In this document: one piece after another, positions 1-9,077 of the stretch
Layout of the letters: each line of letters opens with the position of its first letter
Numbering within the stretch: position 1 is the stretch's first letter
NCBI GenBank assembly: GCA_965206675.1
Contig: CBDBKL010000008.1
Coordinates: 124,001-188,000 of the forward strand
DNA: 64,000 nucleotides
Origin: CBDBKL01 sp965206675
Lineage (GTDB): Bacteria; Bdellovibrionota; Bdellovibrionia; Bdellovibrionales; JAKFYE01
Direction of reading: 5' to 3'
Notes under the pieces: model-generated
Databases searched by the model: none
Told to the model about the DNA's origin: nothing
The model's input: only the letters and a program-made list of their open reading frames with translations
Translations under genes and position numbers: made by a program

Positions 1-2
1 GA

Positions 3-1223
3 GTCATAAATGCCTTTCTAGAAGGTGGGGCTAATGTCAATGCCATATCTGATCATGGAAACACAACCATACATTATGCTTTAAAGAATACGAAAACGGC
101 AGGGATTGTGACAGCACTACTTAGAGATCCCAATATGGATACGGAGGGAATAAAAGGGTTGGCAAATGATCTGCTAAGAAGCCTTATATTTATTATACAT
201 AATACTCTAGTGCCCCGATCCATAGATTTTAAAAATAACATAGAAGCTGTAAAAGAACTTTTTAGGGATAGAAAACTAAATCCCAATGAAACAGATGCAG
301 AGGGAAGAACACTGTTACATCTTATAGCTAGAGGTTCTTCAAAAGGTTCCTTAGAGATCATGCAGGCACTGATTGAAGTCGGGGCTGATATACACGCAAC
401 AGACAATCAGGGACGAACACCTCTTCATACGGCAGCAAATATAAAAAATGAAAAAGGAATAATAGTCCTTCTTGAAGCAGGCGCAGATGTGACAGTAACA
501 GATAACGACAAACGAACACCTTTGCACCTACTCGTTCGCTCAAGAGAGATGCCCTCTTGGAATATACTATCAGACAGCATAAGTCCAATAGCTGTACAAG
601 CCATTCTGGAAAATCCCAATTTTAGCACTATAGTCGCCAATGTAAGAGACAAGTATGACATGACACCCTTAGAAACGGCTGTTCGAAATCCTCAGTTGAA
701 AAACTGGAAAGCTATAAAAAAGCTTCTTGATGATCCTCATATTCGCCCTAATATGACAAATAAACATGGAGAAACAGCACTGCATTTGCTTGTGGAAAGT
801 GCAAGGTCAGGCGTCCTTATAACACTGTTTATTAATCATGAAAGGGTTTTAAAAAATCCAACAGACAACGACGGCAATACCCCATTTCACTCGGCTGCAG
901 CTTTTTCAAATAATCCGAAAATTATTCAGGCCTTTCTTGATATCCCAGAAGTTAATATACATGCTTTGAACGATAAGGGACTAACTCCTTTTCAAGAAGC
1001 TGAAAACGCCATTGGTCAACGTCGATACATTCTTCAAGTCTTTCATAATCATCCTCGATTTAATAGATTTAAGGGTTCAGATACTGATACAGATCGTAAA
1101 GGTGATAAGAAAGCTAAGGAATCAAAACCTTGGCATTTGGAAGGCAACGTTATACGAGGGGCTTTTCCAAATGAAGAAATGGATACTCAAACCAATGAGG
1201 AAGAATTAAAACCTTGTTTTTAA
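3..1223 (+). CDS. Ankyrin-repeat protein, 5' end outside window
   Basis: The reading frame is open from base 3, so the gene begins before the window; the GTG at 108 is only an internal codon. The 35 residues before it already read as ankyrin sequence (a GGANVNA turn, then NTTIHYA). The rest carries several ankyrin units with the usual G-x-TPLH signature: GRTPLHTAA, KRTPLHLLV, GETALHLLV, GNTPFHSAA and GLTPFQEA. The C-terminal 60 residues are charged and repeat-free. Ankyrin stacks bind other proteins; no enzymatic domain is visible. The export signal, if any, lies outside the window. It is one of four ankyrin genes here, and the three others begin with signal peptides. tRNA-Arg follows 17 bp after the stop. 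Confidence 0.85.
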   Translation, partial: VINAFLEGGANVNAISDHGNTTIHYALKNTKTAGIVTALLRDPNMDTEGIKGLANDLLRSLIFIIHNTLVPRSIDFKNNIEAVKELFRDRKLNPNETDAEGRTLLHLIARGSSKGSLEIMQALIEVGADIHATDNQGRTPLHTAANIKNEKGIIVLLEAGADVTVTDNDKRTPLHLLVRSREMPSWNILSDSISPIAVQAILENPNFSTIVANVRDKYDMTPLETAVRNPQLKNWKAIKKLLDDPHIRPNMTNKHGETALHLLVESARSGVLITLFINHERVLKNPTDNDGNTPFHSAAAFSNNPKIIQAFLDIPEVNIHALNDKGLTPFQEAENAIGQRRYILQVFHNHPRFNRFKGSDTDTDRKGDKKAKESKPWHLEGNVIRGAFPNEEMDTQTNEEELKPCF

Positions 1224-1240
1224 ATAAATAGGAATTCAAT

Positions 1241-1317
1241 GGCCCCGTAGCTCAGTTGGATAGAGCACAAGTTTCCTAAACTTGGTGTCGCATGTTCGAA
1301 TCATGCCGGGGTCACCA
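1241..1317 (+). tRNA. tRNA-Arg (anticodon CCU)
   Basis: A full cloverleaf can be drawn. The acceptor stem GGCCCCG pairs with CGGGGTC (one G-T). The D-stem is GCTC/GAGC. The anticodon stem CAAGT/ACTTG closes the loop TTCCTAA, giving anticodon CCT, which reads AGG. The T-stem is GCATG/CATGC with loop TTCGAAT. Discriminator A is followed by an encoded CCA. It lies 17 bp behind the ankyrin gene. There is no obvious T-run terminator after it. Confidence 0.95.
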
Positions 1318-1440
1318 TAACATACCTCTTTCTCGGGTCTTTGACAGAAACATTTTACAGCCCACTAGAACGTTTTGCGCTCAAACACATATCAAAACCA
1401 AAACAACACCCTGAAACAATCGGCTCTTAAATTGACTTAG

Positions 1441-1466
1441 AGAAAAGAACATTGTAGCACTTTTCT
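1441..1466 (+). other. Small hairpin just upstream of the yhhQ ribosome-binding site
   Basis: AGAAAAG at 1441-1447 is complementary to CTTTTCT at 1460-1466, with a 12-nt loop. The AAAGGA ribosome-binding site of the next gene starts a few bases later. It could modulate translation. I do not recognise a preQ1 riboswitch here, although the gene class would make one plausible. Confidence 0.25.
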
Positions 1467-1482
1467 TATAAAGGATTTAATA

Positions 1483-2142
1483 ATGAACCTGTCCAATCGA
1501 AAACAATTCGTCTTCACTGTATTAGGTGGGTTTTTTATATGTAACGCTATTCTGGCAGAGTTGATCGGCGGAAAAGTCGTAAGCGTTGGAGGTTTTTTTT
1601 CAGTCAGTGTGGGCATTATTCCGTGGCCTGTTGTCTTCCTCATGACAGATTTGATAAATGAATACTTTGGTAAAGAGGGAGTAAAAAAACTCACATTTTT
1701 AACCGTCGGTCTTATTATCTATACATTTCTCATTGTTTATATTGCTATGGGCATTCCCGCTGCTGAGTTTTCACCTGTAAAAGATGAGCCTTTTAGAACT
1801 GTCTTTGGCCAATCCCTATGGATTATTGTTGGAAGTATTACAGCCTTTCTTGTAAGCCAATTGGTTGATGTTTTTGTTTTCTGGTTTTTTCGAAACAAAA
1901 CAGGAAAACGAATGCTCTGGCTAAGAGCAACGGGTTCCACCGCTGTTTCCCAGCTGATCGACAGCTTTATTATTATTGGAATTGCCTTCTGGCTCCCTGG
2001 AAAATTCGATTTTTCCCAATACATACAAGTCTCTAGCTCCAGCTATGCTTATAAACTGGCGATAGCCATCGGTATCACACCGTTAATTTACCTTCTCCAC
2101 GGCCTTATAGATTGGTACTTAGCTAAGGATGATAGAAACTGA
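1483..2142 (+). CDS. yhhQ: YhhQ/VUT-family queuosine precursor transporter
   Basis: This 219-residue protein has about six hydrophobic segments and the features of the COG1738 vitamin-uptake-like transporter family: an N-terminal ANxxxxK-like stretch (NAILAELIGGK), the MTDLINEYFGKE segment after the second membrane span, SQLVDVFVFWFFR in the middle, and SQLIDSFIIIGIAFW near the end. YhhQ members import queuine or preQ0/preQ1 across the inner membrane for tRNA queuosine modification. Start ATG at 1483 has an AAAGGA site nine bases upstream. No queuosine biosynthesis gene is in the window, so the salvage role is inferred from the family. Confidence 0.85.
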   Translation: MNLSNRKQFVFTVLGGFFICNAILAELIGGKVVSVGGFFSVSVGIIPWPVVFLMTDLINEYFGKEGVKKLTFLTVGLIIYTFLIVYIAMGIPAAEFSPVKDEPFRTVFGQSLWIIVGSITAFLVSQLVDVFVFWFFRNKTGKRMLWLRATGSTAVSQLIDSFIIIGIAFWLPGKFDFSQYIQVSSSSYAYKLAIAIGITPLIYLLHGLIDWYLAKDDRN

Positions 2143-2163
2143 TTTTTTCCTCTCTCTCCCACT

Positions 2164-2240
2164 TCCGTTCGGTATACGCCTTGCACTTTAGAGAACTGCG
2201 TTTTGAAATCCTTGAGAAAAATTCTCTCTCTCAATTCTAC
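2164..2240 (-). repeat. Family A repeat, half copy
   Basis: Read on the minus strand, this matches the left half of family A elsewhere: a GAGAGAATTTTTCTCAAGG arm, then TTTCAAAACGCAG, ending near a GGCGTAT core. The right arm is absent, so this copy cannot form the full hairpin. It sits between the transporter and rpsD. Confidence 0.7.
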
Positions 2241-2341
2241 AAAATTAGATTTTATGCGACGCATAACAACAAGGGGTTATCTACTCCCAAGGTCTCAAGG
2301 AGAGCTTTACTTTTACATTTTCTCTATAGTAAGACAGTGAC

Positions 2342-2366
2342 TTGTTATCAAAGCAAAGTATAACAA
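2342..2366 (+). promoter_or_regulatory. Inverted repeat upstream of alternative rpsD, possible operator
   Basis: TTGTTAT at 2342-2348 and ATAACAA at 2360-2366 form a perfect inverted repeat with an 11-bp spacer, 134 bp upstream of the S4 start. The half-sites resemble the TGTTAT/ATAACA halves of proteobacterial Zur boxes, which would suit zinc-independent ribosomal genes. The spacer is longer than in known Zur boxes. Treat as a candidate only. Confidence 0.25.
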
Positions 2367-2499
2367 CAAGACATAGAACAAAGAGAAAAAAATTTTCGAC
2401 TGAATTGAAATAGTATCAGCGACTTAAAAAATACGATTAAAAGGAAAAGTGAGTTTGATCAGACATCTGGTCACAATATTTTTAAAAAAGGATATTTGA

Positions 2500-3135
2500 G
2501 TGAAAAAAAATAAACGTTTACGTTCACGGTTTAAAATTCAAAGAAAGTTAGGTATTGAATTGCCAGGTCTTGGAAAACCAGGCTCTTTAGAGAGAAAACC
2601 TTATCCCCCAGGGCAGCATGGAAATAAAAGAAGAAAGTACTCAGACTACTCTATTCAATTGGAAGAAAAGCAAAAAATCCTCTTTAACTACTGGCTGCGA
2701 GAGGAACAGCTACGTCGATTTATCAGACAATCTAAAAGTGGAACAGAAACAAACTGGGTCAACACGCTTATTGGAAGATTAGAGTGCCGCTTGGACAATG
2801 TTTTATTTCGTATGGGTTTTGCCCCTAGTATATTAGCCGCACGACAAATGATTTCTCATGGGCATGTAAAAGTAAACGATCAAAAAGTGAGTATTGGGTC
2901 ACAAGTTTTAAAAGTAGGAGATACAGTTGAACTCACAGAAAAAATGTATCAAGGCCAAACTTTCTTGCAGGCACAACAAAGCCCAAGATTAGAGCCCGTT
3001 GATTGGTTAGAGGTTATCGAAAAAGAAAAGGGTAAGAAAACGGGTACCGTAAAACAGGTCCCTGGATTAGAAGCCGTTCCCTTTCCTTTTTCTTCAGGGG
3101 TTTTTGCGGAATATTATGCCCAAAGAAGTGTTTAA
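2500..3135 (+). CDS. rpsD: 30S ribosomal protein S4, zinc-independent paralogue type
   Basis: This 211-residue S4 has the N-terminal S4 domain (residues 1-95, with PYPPGQHGNKRRK) and an S4 RNA-binding module (about residues 96-160, RLECRLDNVLFRMGFAPS and ISHGHVKVND). The four-cysteine N-terminal zinc site of C+ S4 proteins is missing; the only cysteine is in RLECRLD. It is not in an alpha operon (no S11, S13, RpoA or L17 nearby) but beside L31 type B and S14, so it is probably an accessory or relocated copy used in zinc shortage. The start is GTG with AAAAGG about nine bases upstream. S4 assembles the 30S body and can repress translation of its operon. Confidence 0.9.
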   Translation: MKKNKRLRSRFKIQRKLGIELPGLGKPGSLERKPYPPGQHGNKRRKYSDYSIQLEEKQKILFNYWLREEQLRRFIRQSKSGTETNWVNTLIGRLECRLDNVLFRMGFAPSILAARQMISHGHVKVNDQKVSIGSQVLKVGDTVELTEKMYQGQTFLQAQQSPRLEPVDWLEVIEKEKGKKTGTVKQVPGLEAVPFPFSSGVFAEYYAQRSV

Positions 3136-3155
3136 AATAAGCAGGATTTAAAAAA

Positions 3156-3410
3156 ATGAAAAAAGATATTCATCCCAAAATGAGAGAAGTTGTTTTCAAA
3201 GACGTATCCTGTGACAAAGGCTTTGTTGCCCTTTCAACAATTAACACCTCAGATACTATTACCTGGGAAGACGGCAAGGAGTATCCTCTCGTGAAACTGG
3301 ATATTTCCTCCTACTCACACCCCTTCTACACAGGAACACAGAGGCTTGTTGACACAGAGGGCCGACTTGAGCGGTTCAATAAAAAATATTCTAAATTTAA
3401 GAAAAAATAG
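3156..3410 (+). CDS. rpmE2: 50S ribosomal protein L31 type B (zinc-independent)
   Basis: At 84 residues it begins MKKDIHPKMREVVFKDVSCD and contains SHPFYTGTQRLVDTEGRLERFNKKY, the type B (YkgM/YtiA) pattern. It lacks the CxxC pair of zinc-binding L31, keeping a single Cys at residue 19. In bacteria where this has been studied, type B L31 replaces the zinc form when Zur is de-repressed. It lies 20 bp behind rpsD with its own AGGA site, so the two are probably co-transcribed. Confidence 0.93.
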   Translation: MKKDIHPKMREVVFKDVSCDKGFVALSTINTSDTITWEDGKEYPLVKLDISSYSHPFYTGTQRLVDTEGRLERFNKKYSKFKKK

Positions 3411-3413
3411 GTC

Positions 3414-3719
3414 TTACCAAGAAGATTTTGTAACCCCCGGGATCAGGCCATGATTAGCTGCTTCCCGAAAGGCAATTCTGGACATTGCAAACTTACGAAG
3501 ATATCCGCGAGGACGCCCTGTCACCCGACATCGACGACTCAATCGCGTTTCAATTGAAAGCCGTGGCAGTTTATTTAGGGCAATCCGAGCCACCTCTCGT
3601 TGCTCGTCAGTAAGGCTCATATCTTTTATTTGATTCCTCAACTCAAGCCTGCGCGCCCTATATTTTTCGATCACAACCTCTCTACGCTTCCAACTTGCAA
3701 TTTTACTCGTTTTTGCCAC
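3414..3719 (-). CDS. rpsN: 30S ribosomal protein S14, zinc-free long type
   Basis: This 101-residue S14 is the long form without the CxxC-CxxC zinc site; its only Cys is in SRRCRVTGRPRG. The C-terminus carries the conserved block GRPRGYLRKFAMSRIAFRE. It converges on rpmE2 with a 3-bp gap. The start is GTG with AAGGAG eight bases upstream. Together with S4 and L31B it makes a trio of zinc-sparing ribosomal proteins away from the main ribosomal operons. Confidence 0.92.
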   Translation of the reverse strand: MAKTSKIASWKRREVVIEKYRARRLELRNQIKDMSLTDEQREVARIALNKLPRLSIETRLSRRCRVTGRPRGYLRKFAMSRIAFREAANHGLIPGVTKSSW

Positions 3720-3818
3720 AAATGACTCCTTCTCTTTGAAGTGCTATAGTTGTCATTAATTCTTTAAATTAGCAAGAAGATAATTCCCTCTGGGACTAAC
3801 CAAAAAGGAGAAAACAGA

Positions 3819-4802
3819 ATGGGAGACCAACAGTTACAATCTCTGTCACTCTTTATATTAGCAGCTATAGCTGTGGTTATGGCACTTATCTATACCCAAC
3901 CTGTTATGGTCCCTCTTGTTTTTGCTCTCTTTCTCTATTCGTTCACAAGCCCTCTTATTAATACCATCTCTTCGAAAATCCCAAGAGCCCTTTCTATTGC
4001 AGCACTCATGCTCTTTGTCTTCCTCATAGTCGGCGGAGGTTTTTTCTTTATCTCACTTTCTATAGATAACTTTATTCAAAACCTCCCTCTATATAAAGAG
4101 CAACTCTATTCTCTTACTTTTGACATATTAGCTTTTTTAGAATCTATGAGCATAGAAGTAAATCAAGACAACATAAGAGAAGGTATAAAAAACTTACCTT
4201 TCATCAGCTATCTTAAAAAGTTTTCTGCCGGAATATTCTCTATTATTGGCAATAGTCTATTAATTGTAATTATGCTGTCTTTTTTACTCCTTGGAGAGCC
4301 CAAGAAACAAAGTGCATCCTTAAAAACCATTCAAAAACAAATTTCCTATTATATAGGAATAAAACTCTCTATCTCATTATTAACAGGACTCCTTGTAGGG
4401 TGTGTTCTTATGCTATTTAGAATTGATCTTGCGCTCATGTTTGCAGTCCTTACTTTTATGTTAAACTTTATTCCCAGTATTGGATCCATTATTGCCACCC
4501 TACTTCCCATACCTTTAATTCTCATAAAATTCGGACTTGGCTGGCAAACAATGTTATGCATTGGGCTGATGACACTAATACAAATCACTATCGGTCAATT
4601 TATTGAACCGCGTCTTATGGGAAACACTCTCAACTTACATCCTGTCACCATGTTGGTTTTTCTTATCTTCTGGGGATTGGTTTGGGGTATTCCAGGAATG
4701 TTTATGGCCGTCCCAATGACAGCAGCTTTAAAATTAATATTAGAAAATATAAAGCCCGCTCAAAAAATGGCAAAGTTACTTGAAGGGGAATGGGTTTTTT
4801 AA
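3819..4802 (+). CDS. AI-2E/PerM family transporter (UPF0118)
   Basis: This is a 327-residue integral membrane protein with the family layout: three N-terminal hydrophobic spans, a soluble stretch (residues 95-140), then spans around residues 145, 185-245 and 270-310. The hallmark block FIPSIGSIIATLLPIPLI is at about residues 215-232, followed by QFIEPRLMGNTLNLHPV and GIPGMFMAVPMTAALK. Members include proposed autoinducer-2 exporters and sodium/proton antiporters, so the substrate cannot be assigned. AAGGAG precedes the ATG. It converges with and overlaps the next gene by 4 bp. Confidence 0.85.
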   Translation: MGDQQLQSLSLFILAAIAVVMALIYTQPVMVPLVFALFLYSFTSPLINTISSKIPRALSIAALMLFVFLIVGGGFFFISLSIDNFIQNLPLYKEQLYSLTFDILAFLESMSIEVNQDNIREGIKNLPFISYLKKFSAGIFSIIGNSLLIVIMLSFLLLGEPKKQSASLKTIQKQISYYIGIKLSISLLTGLLVGCVLMLFRIDLALMFAVLTFMLNFIPSIGSIIATLLPIPLILIKFGLGWQTMLCIGLMTLIQITIGQFIEPRLMGNTLNLHPVTMLVFLIFWGLVWGIPGMFMAVPMTAALKLILENIKPAQKMAKLLEGEWVF

Positions 4803-5614
4803 ATAATAAGTTTTACTGAAACGGTATGCTCTTGATTTCCATTCTGATATTTATAATTTAATCCCAGCATAGAAAGAACCCACCAGTTAACTTCTCCATG
4901 AAAATCGCTAAATGCCTTTAACGAAGGCCCAGACACACGAATCATATACCCGACTCCAATTGTAAGATACTCCGTCCATTCCAAAGTCGCCATGGGGTCA
5001 ATATAAATAATATCATCAAAATTCCCTTCTTCAGCGGGATGAAAAACAATATCTGCTGCAAAAAGAAATTTTCCTGGCTCCCTATAGCCCACCCCTAGGG
5101 CCCATGAACGAGCCGAATTATGCAGTAACCCTGAAACAGTCAAACCTGCGGCAAAACTTTCTCGCCATCCCCAATGAACTCCTAAGTCTAACTCAGCCGT
5201 CTTTGTCACATCACTGTAAAGAACACCAGCTCCAACACCAAAAGAAATAAATCTAAATCCCACTCCCCCTGAGAGGAAAAACTGACCCTCTGCTTCGTCT
5301 ATGTTATTGACTCCCCCACCAATATAGTAACCTAAAATATCCAAACTCCCTGTATATATAGCTTCTCCCTCAATCGCGTCATGTCCAAATCCCGATCTTA
5401 TATCGAGAGTACTGATAGCATCTTTCAAGGCTCCAGGGTTTCCCCTTCCATATATAGCTGCAGAGTTGTAATTAGCATCTGCAGGAAAAGATACCCCTGA
5501 GTTAACGTTGATACGTTCAGTAGAGGTTGCTGATAAAAATAACGGGCACAATAAAATCAGAGCGAAACCAATCCTCATAAAATGTTTTAAATGGAAGATT
5601 TTAAAATCCTGCAA
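4799..5614 (-). CDS. Predicted outer-membrane beta-barrel protein, unknown
   Basis: A 271-residue protein starting at TTG 5614, chosen because AAAAGGAG lies eight bases upstream and the start gives a signal peptide (positive n-region KIFHLKHFMR, core IGFALILLCPLFLSA). A longer frame from 5641 has no ribosome site. The mature part is rich in Gly, aromatic residues and alternating hydrophobics (YYIGGGVNNID, FISFGVGAGVLY, LDLGVHWGWRESF, LTIGVGYMIRVSG, LGLNYKYQNG), typical of a small outer-membrane barrel, probably 12-14 strands. The end ISVKLII-like strand lacks a terminal Phe. I do not recognise a named family. Confidence 0.65.
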   Translation of the reverse strand: MQDFKIFHLKHFMRIGFALILLCPLFLSATSTERINVNSGVSFPADANYNSAAIYGRGNPGALKDAISTLDIRSGFGHDAIEGEAIYTGSLDILGYYIGGGVNNIDEAEGQFFLSGGVGFRFISFGVGAGVLYSDVTKTAELDLGVHWGWRESFAAGLTVSGLLHNSARSWALGVGYREPGKFLFAADIVFHPAEEGNFDDIIYIDPMATLEWTEYLTIGVGYMIRVSGPSLKAFSDFHGEVNWWVLSMLGLNYKYQNGNQEHTVSVKLII

Positions 5615-5764
5615 GATAGGCTCTCCTTTTTCATACACCATTTTATTCTTCCTTATGGAGCTAGATCAACAAAAATTCTTAACTTAAAAGTGATTCTTTC
5701 CTATGTTCATGTTATGAAATATGGGCATTTTTTGAACATCTAAAAGGCAATAGGTGATATATTT

Positions 5765-6346
5765 ATGTATATTTCTATAGTTTGTGGTAGCCATAGACAA
5801 AACTCAAATTCCTTAAAAGTTGCAAACTATGTTCAATCTTATTTGCAAACCATAAAAGCAGAAACTTTTCTTCTAGATCTCGGCGAACGCCCTCTCGATT
5901 TATGGGATGAAACTGTATGGTCTGGCGATAAAAAGTGGGAAAAACAATGGAAGCCTATTGAAAAACATTTTGAAAAAAGTGATGCTTTTGTTCTGATTTC
6001 ACCTGAATACGCAGGTATGGCTTCTCCCACCTTAAAAAATCTTTTTCTCTTCTGTGGTTCAACCCTGCGCCATAAACCAGGATTACTTGTAGGTGTTTCA
6101 AGTTCTAGAAATGGAGCCTATCCGATTGCAGAATTAAGAATGAGTAGTCACAAAAACTCTCACATCATTTATATTCCAGAACATGTTATTATTCGCGATG
6201 TTGAAGATTTTGGAAAAAATAAAGAGGGCTATATTGAGCAGCGCATGAATTATTCTTTGAACTTATTACCTACCTATGCAAAGGCTTTTGCTAAGATTAG
6301 AGGCTCAGGCCTCCTAAAGCCTGATATGTACGATTTTGGAATGTAA
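5765..6346 (+). CDS. NADPH-dependent FMN reductase family protein
   Basis: This 193-residue flavodoxin-fold protein opens with YISIVCGSHRQNSNS, whose GSxRxxSxS loop binds the FMN phosphate. It continues with FVLISPEYAGMASPTLKNLFLF, the usual PEYxxxxPxxLKN block, and GVSSSRNGAYPIAELR. The family reduces FMN, quinones or azo compounds with NAD(P)H in the cytosol; the true substrate is unknown. It stands alone with a weak AGGTGA site. Confidence 0.85.
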   Translation: MYISIVCGSHRQNSNSLKVANYVQSYLQTIKAETFLLDLGERPLDLWDETVWSGDKKWEKQWKPIEKHFEKSDAFVLISPEYAGMASPTLKNLFLFCGSTLRHKPGLLVGVSSSRNGAYPIAELRMSSHKNSHIIYIPEHVIIRDVEDFGKNKEGYIEQRMNYSLNLLPTYAKAFAKIRGSGLLKPDMYDFGM

Positions 6347-6490
6347 AAATAAGTATTTTAATATATGATTCTGAAGGTATTATAATAACTCATTTTTACA
6401 AGTAATGTTGCTATAACAAGAGGAGAAAGTATTTGGATGACCAATCCATTAACATAGGGACTTGTAACCCCACTCCAAGAGGTCATAACA

Positions 6491-9034
6491 GTGATATCTA
6501 AAGTGTTCATATTATCTATTTTAATCACCCCACATCTTCTCTTTGCTAGCAAAACAATTAGTGTGGACCTTCAACCCATCTTATACTCACAAATGCGGCT
6601 CCGCTCAGAATACTCTGACATCTATGAAAAATACCTGAAATCTAAATCCTCAAAAACCTCTAACTACCCTCACTTTAAAAATTACTCTTCAATAGCCAAA
6701 CACAAATTAAGCCGTTACTTTAAAGAACTCGTTTTTAGAGCTGCCTTTTCAGAGATAGCATGGAATCAATTTTTACCCCAAATGAATAGACAACAATTAG
6801 ACGAAGATATGTTGTCTTTATTAGAGCACTACCTCCATCGAAAACTTCTTTATTTTAAAGAAATAAATGACGACCCCAGAACATCCGTTAAAATAAGAGA
6901 AGCATTAGCTAGTTTCTTGTGGTCAATGGGAGAATCATCCAGCAACACTCATAAAAGTGAAAGTAATGTTGCTTTTAGGTTCTTTAAAAATTTTGAACAA
7001 GTAAAGATTTGTTATAGAAATAAAGTAAAACACCCTCCATCAAATCTTAATTTTAATAACACAGAGGACATTTTTTTGGCTTTCTGGAGACTACTCGTTT
7101 TTAATAGAAACTCCAATAGACATCAAATAAAAGCATTAAATAGTTTAGAACAGATGATTTCATGTGCCGAAATGAATCTGCCCACAATTTCTTTTCTAAC
7201 TTCAACAAAGCTTTGGGAAAAATTAAATAGAAATCAGTTATACAGTTTTTTAGAATTTGAGCCTCACAAAATAGACGCGACTCTTTCCACAGAACTCATT
7301 TCCACCACCGGTTTTATAGATGGCAACAATATTCAAGTTTTAAGAGCCAATGGCCTCCCTACAGATGAAACTGATTTTATAGCATATTATGAAAAACTAA
7401 AGGCTATAGAAAGCACTGTCTTTGAAAAGAACCTTCAGGAACAATGGGGATCTAAAGATGATTTTACTATGATACAAGATATGTTCCTGGCTCTTCAAGA
7501 AGCAGAGGACCTTGGCGTTAATCCTATCAAGCATGTATTTCAATTAACAGATCACATTATTTATGAAGATGAAGAGACAACATTAACTGAAAGCGATCTT
7601 TTACATTTTAAGGACCACCCTCTTTACAAGCAATATTCTCCATCCCCCCAAAACACAATACAAAATAATAATACTCCAGATCTCTGGTATGGGCTTTATG
7701 CCGTACCCTCAACAAGAGGTAGGGTTCGAACTCCAAAAGCAGCTCCTCAATTTCAATCCCAACAGATTTTTAGAAAAGTAATGTCGGCATTGGATGGGGC
7801 ACCACTTTTGGCTCTTATAGATCCCTTCTTTTTCAAAGGAACAACGGGACTTTCCATCATCCACCGCCTAATTTCTAGACTGAATTTTACAGGAGCTCAA
7901 TTTAAACTCATTGTTCTTGAGAGAGATAGAGGTTTTTCTCGGAGGAACCCAAAAGTAAGAATTCTATTTAACTTCATGAGAGCCTATATGGCTCTAAAAC
8001 CTGATCGCGTTTTAGCGTTACCCTCACCTATCAGAGAAAAACCCTCTGATAGTTGGAAACATCTTATTCTAAATCCTCAAAAAGAAAGAGGAGAGAAATT
8101 CTTCTTTATTAATTCAGAGGACTGGACTGAGATATCAGATTATCCTGCTCACTATACTAAAAGTTTATCACTAAATGGTCCCATTGTTACGGTTGCATTT
8201 AATGAGTATTATGATTTGATTTCTAGTGCATTGAAACATGATTGGGAAACTTCTCTAAATGAAGGACATAACATGGAATATCGAAACTTCCTATCTAACG
8301 TGTATGAAAACGTTGCCTTAAACTGGGCCCAGCACTGTGATATTGAAACCACTGAATATATGAATCTAGAAGAAAAAATAAAATCTACACTGTGCTCAAT
8401 AGATCTTATACAAAGATATAAAAATATACCTCTTACAAATTTCTCTGAGTATGAAGCTCTTGAAGGTGTAGATCTTAAAAAAATAAAAACTTTTCCAAGC
8501 TCTACTTCTCATCTGCCCTCACCACCTCAAAAAATTCAACTGACAACAAATCATTTAAAAAATTCACACAATGAGTACCTAGAGCAAATTCTAACCTCTA
8601 TTTCAAAAGCACGGAGTCAAATCCTCATTCAAGGTAATGTTCTAAACAGTCCCCAAATCGTTGAATCTTTGGTTCAAAAGAAAAAGCAAGGTATTAATAT
8701 CTTTATCCTGTTTAACGCCCCCAAATATGAAGAGTTAAATGACACTGCCCAAGCATCATATTCTCAACTCCAAAGAGCAGATATTCCTATAAAGCCAGAA
8801 CCTCACTTTAACAATAGTCACCTTGAGAAAATTAAAAAAAGAAAAAATAGAACATTATCTATTGATGGTTTTAACTCCAGAAACGAATCATTACCTGGAA
8901 CATCTGTATATATTATGGGCTTTTCTAATCTCCTATCTTCTCCTCAAAAATTCCAAATGCTAACCTTTGATGAAGTGAATGTCGCCACTCATGATAGTCA
9001 TTTTTGGTTTCTCTGGGCAAAAAGATCTCATTAA
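6491..9034 (+). CDS. Large secreted protein with weak phospholipase D-like C-terminal half
   Basis: At 847 residues it starts GTG with a signal peptide (ISKVFILSILITPHLLFAS). Residues 1-420 are charged and helical with no recognised domain. From about residue 425 two alpha/beta stretches look like a duplicated PLD-type fold: LLALIDPFFFKGTTGLSIIHRL...FKLIVLERD, and later QILIQGNVLNSPQIVESLVQKKKQGINIFILFN. The HxK(x4)D catalytic motif is not intact; HYTK and HLEK occur near the expected sites. If the fold is right it is probably not a working phospholipase. Stand-alone gene; function unknown. Confidence 0.5.
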   Translation: MISKVFILSILITPHLLFASKTISVDLQPILYSQMRLRSEYSDIYEKYLKSKSSKTSNYPHFKNYSSIAKHKLSRYFKELVFRAAFSEIAWNQFLPQMNRQQLDEDMLSLLEHYLHRKLLYFKEINDDPRTSVKIREALASFLWSMGESSSNTHKSESNVAFRFFKNFEQVKICYRNKVKHPPSNLNFNNTEDIFLAFWRLLVFNRNSNRHQIKALNSLEQMISCAEMNLPTISFLTSTKLWEKLNRNQLYSFLEFEPHKIDATLSTELISTTGFIDGNNIQVLRANGLPTDETDFIAYYEKLKAIESTVFEKNLQEQWGSKDDFTMIQDMFLALQEAEDLGVNPIKHVFQLTDHIIYEDEETTLTESDLLHFKDHPLYKQYSPSPQNTIQNNNTPDLWYGLYAVPSTRGRVRTPKAAPQFQSQQIFRKVMSALDGAPLLALIDPFFFKGTTGLSIIHRLISRLNFTGAQFKLIVLERDRGFSRRNPKVRILFNFMRAYMALKPDRVLALPSPIREKPSDSWKHLILNPQKERGEKFFFINSEDWTEISDYPAHYTKSLSLNGPIVTVAFNEYYDLISSALKHDWETSLNEGHNMEYRNFLSNVYENVALNWAQHCDIETTEYMNLEEKIKSTLCSIDLIQRYKNIPLTNFSEYEALEGVDLKKIKTFPSSTSHLPSPPQKIQLTTNHLKNSHNEYLEQILTSISKARSQILIQGNVLNSPQIVESLVQKKKQGINIFILFNAPKYEELNDTAQASYSQLQRADIPIKPEPHFNNSHLEKIKKRKNRTLSIDGFNSRNESLPGTSVYIMGFSNLLSSPQKFQMLTFDEVNVATHDSHFWFLWAKRSH

Positions 9035-9077
9035 ATAACGATCTGTTCACAAACTAAAAACGAAAGACAATACCGTT

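Noticed and set aside
1318..1482. preQ1 riboswitch before the YhhQ-type gene
   Set aside because: No preQ1-I or preQ1-II consensus can be drawn; only a short hairpin next to the ribosome site is visible.
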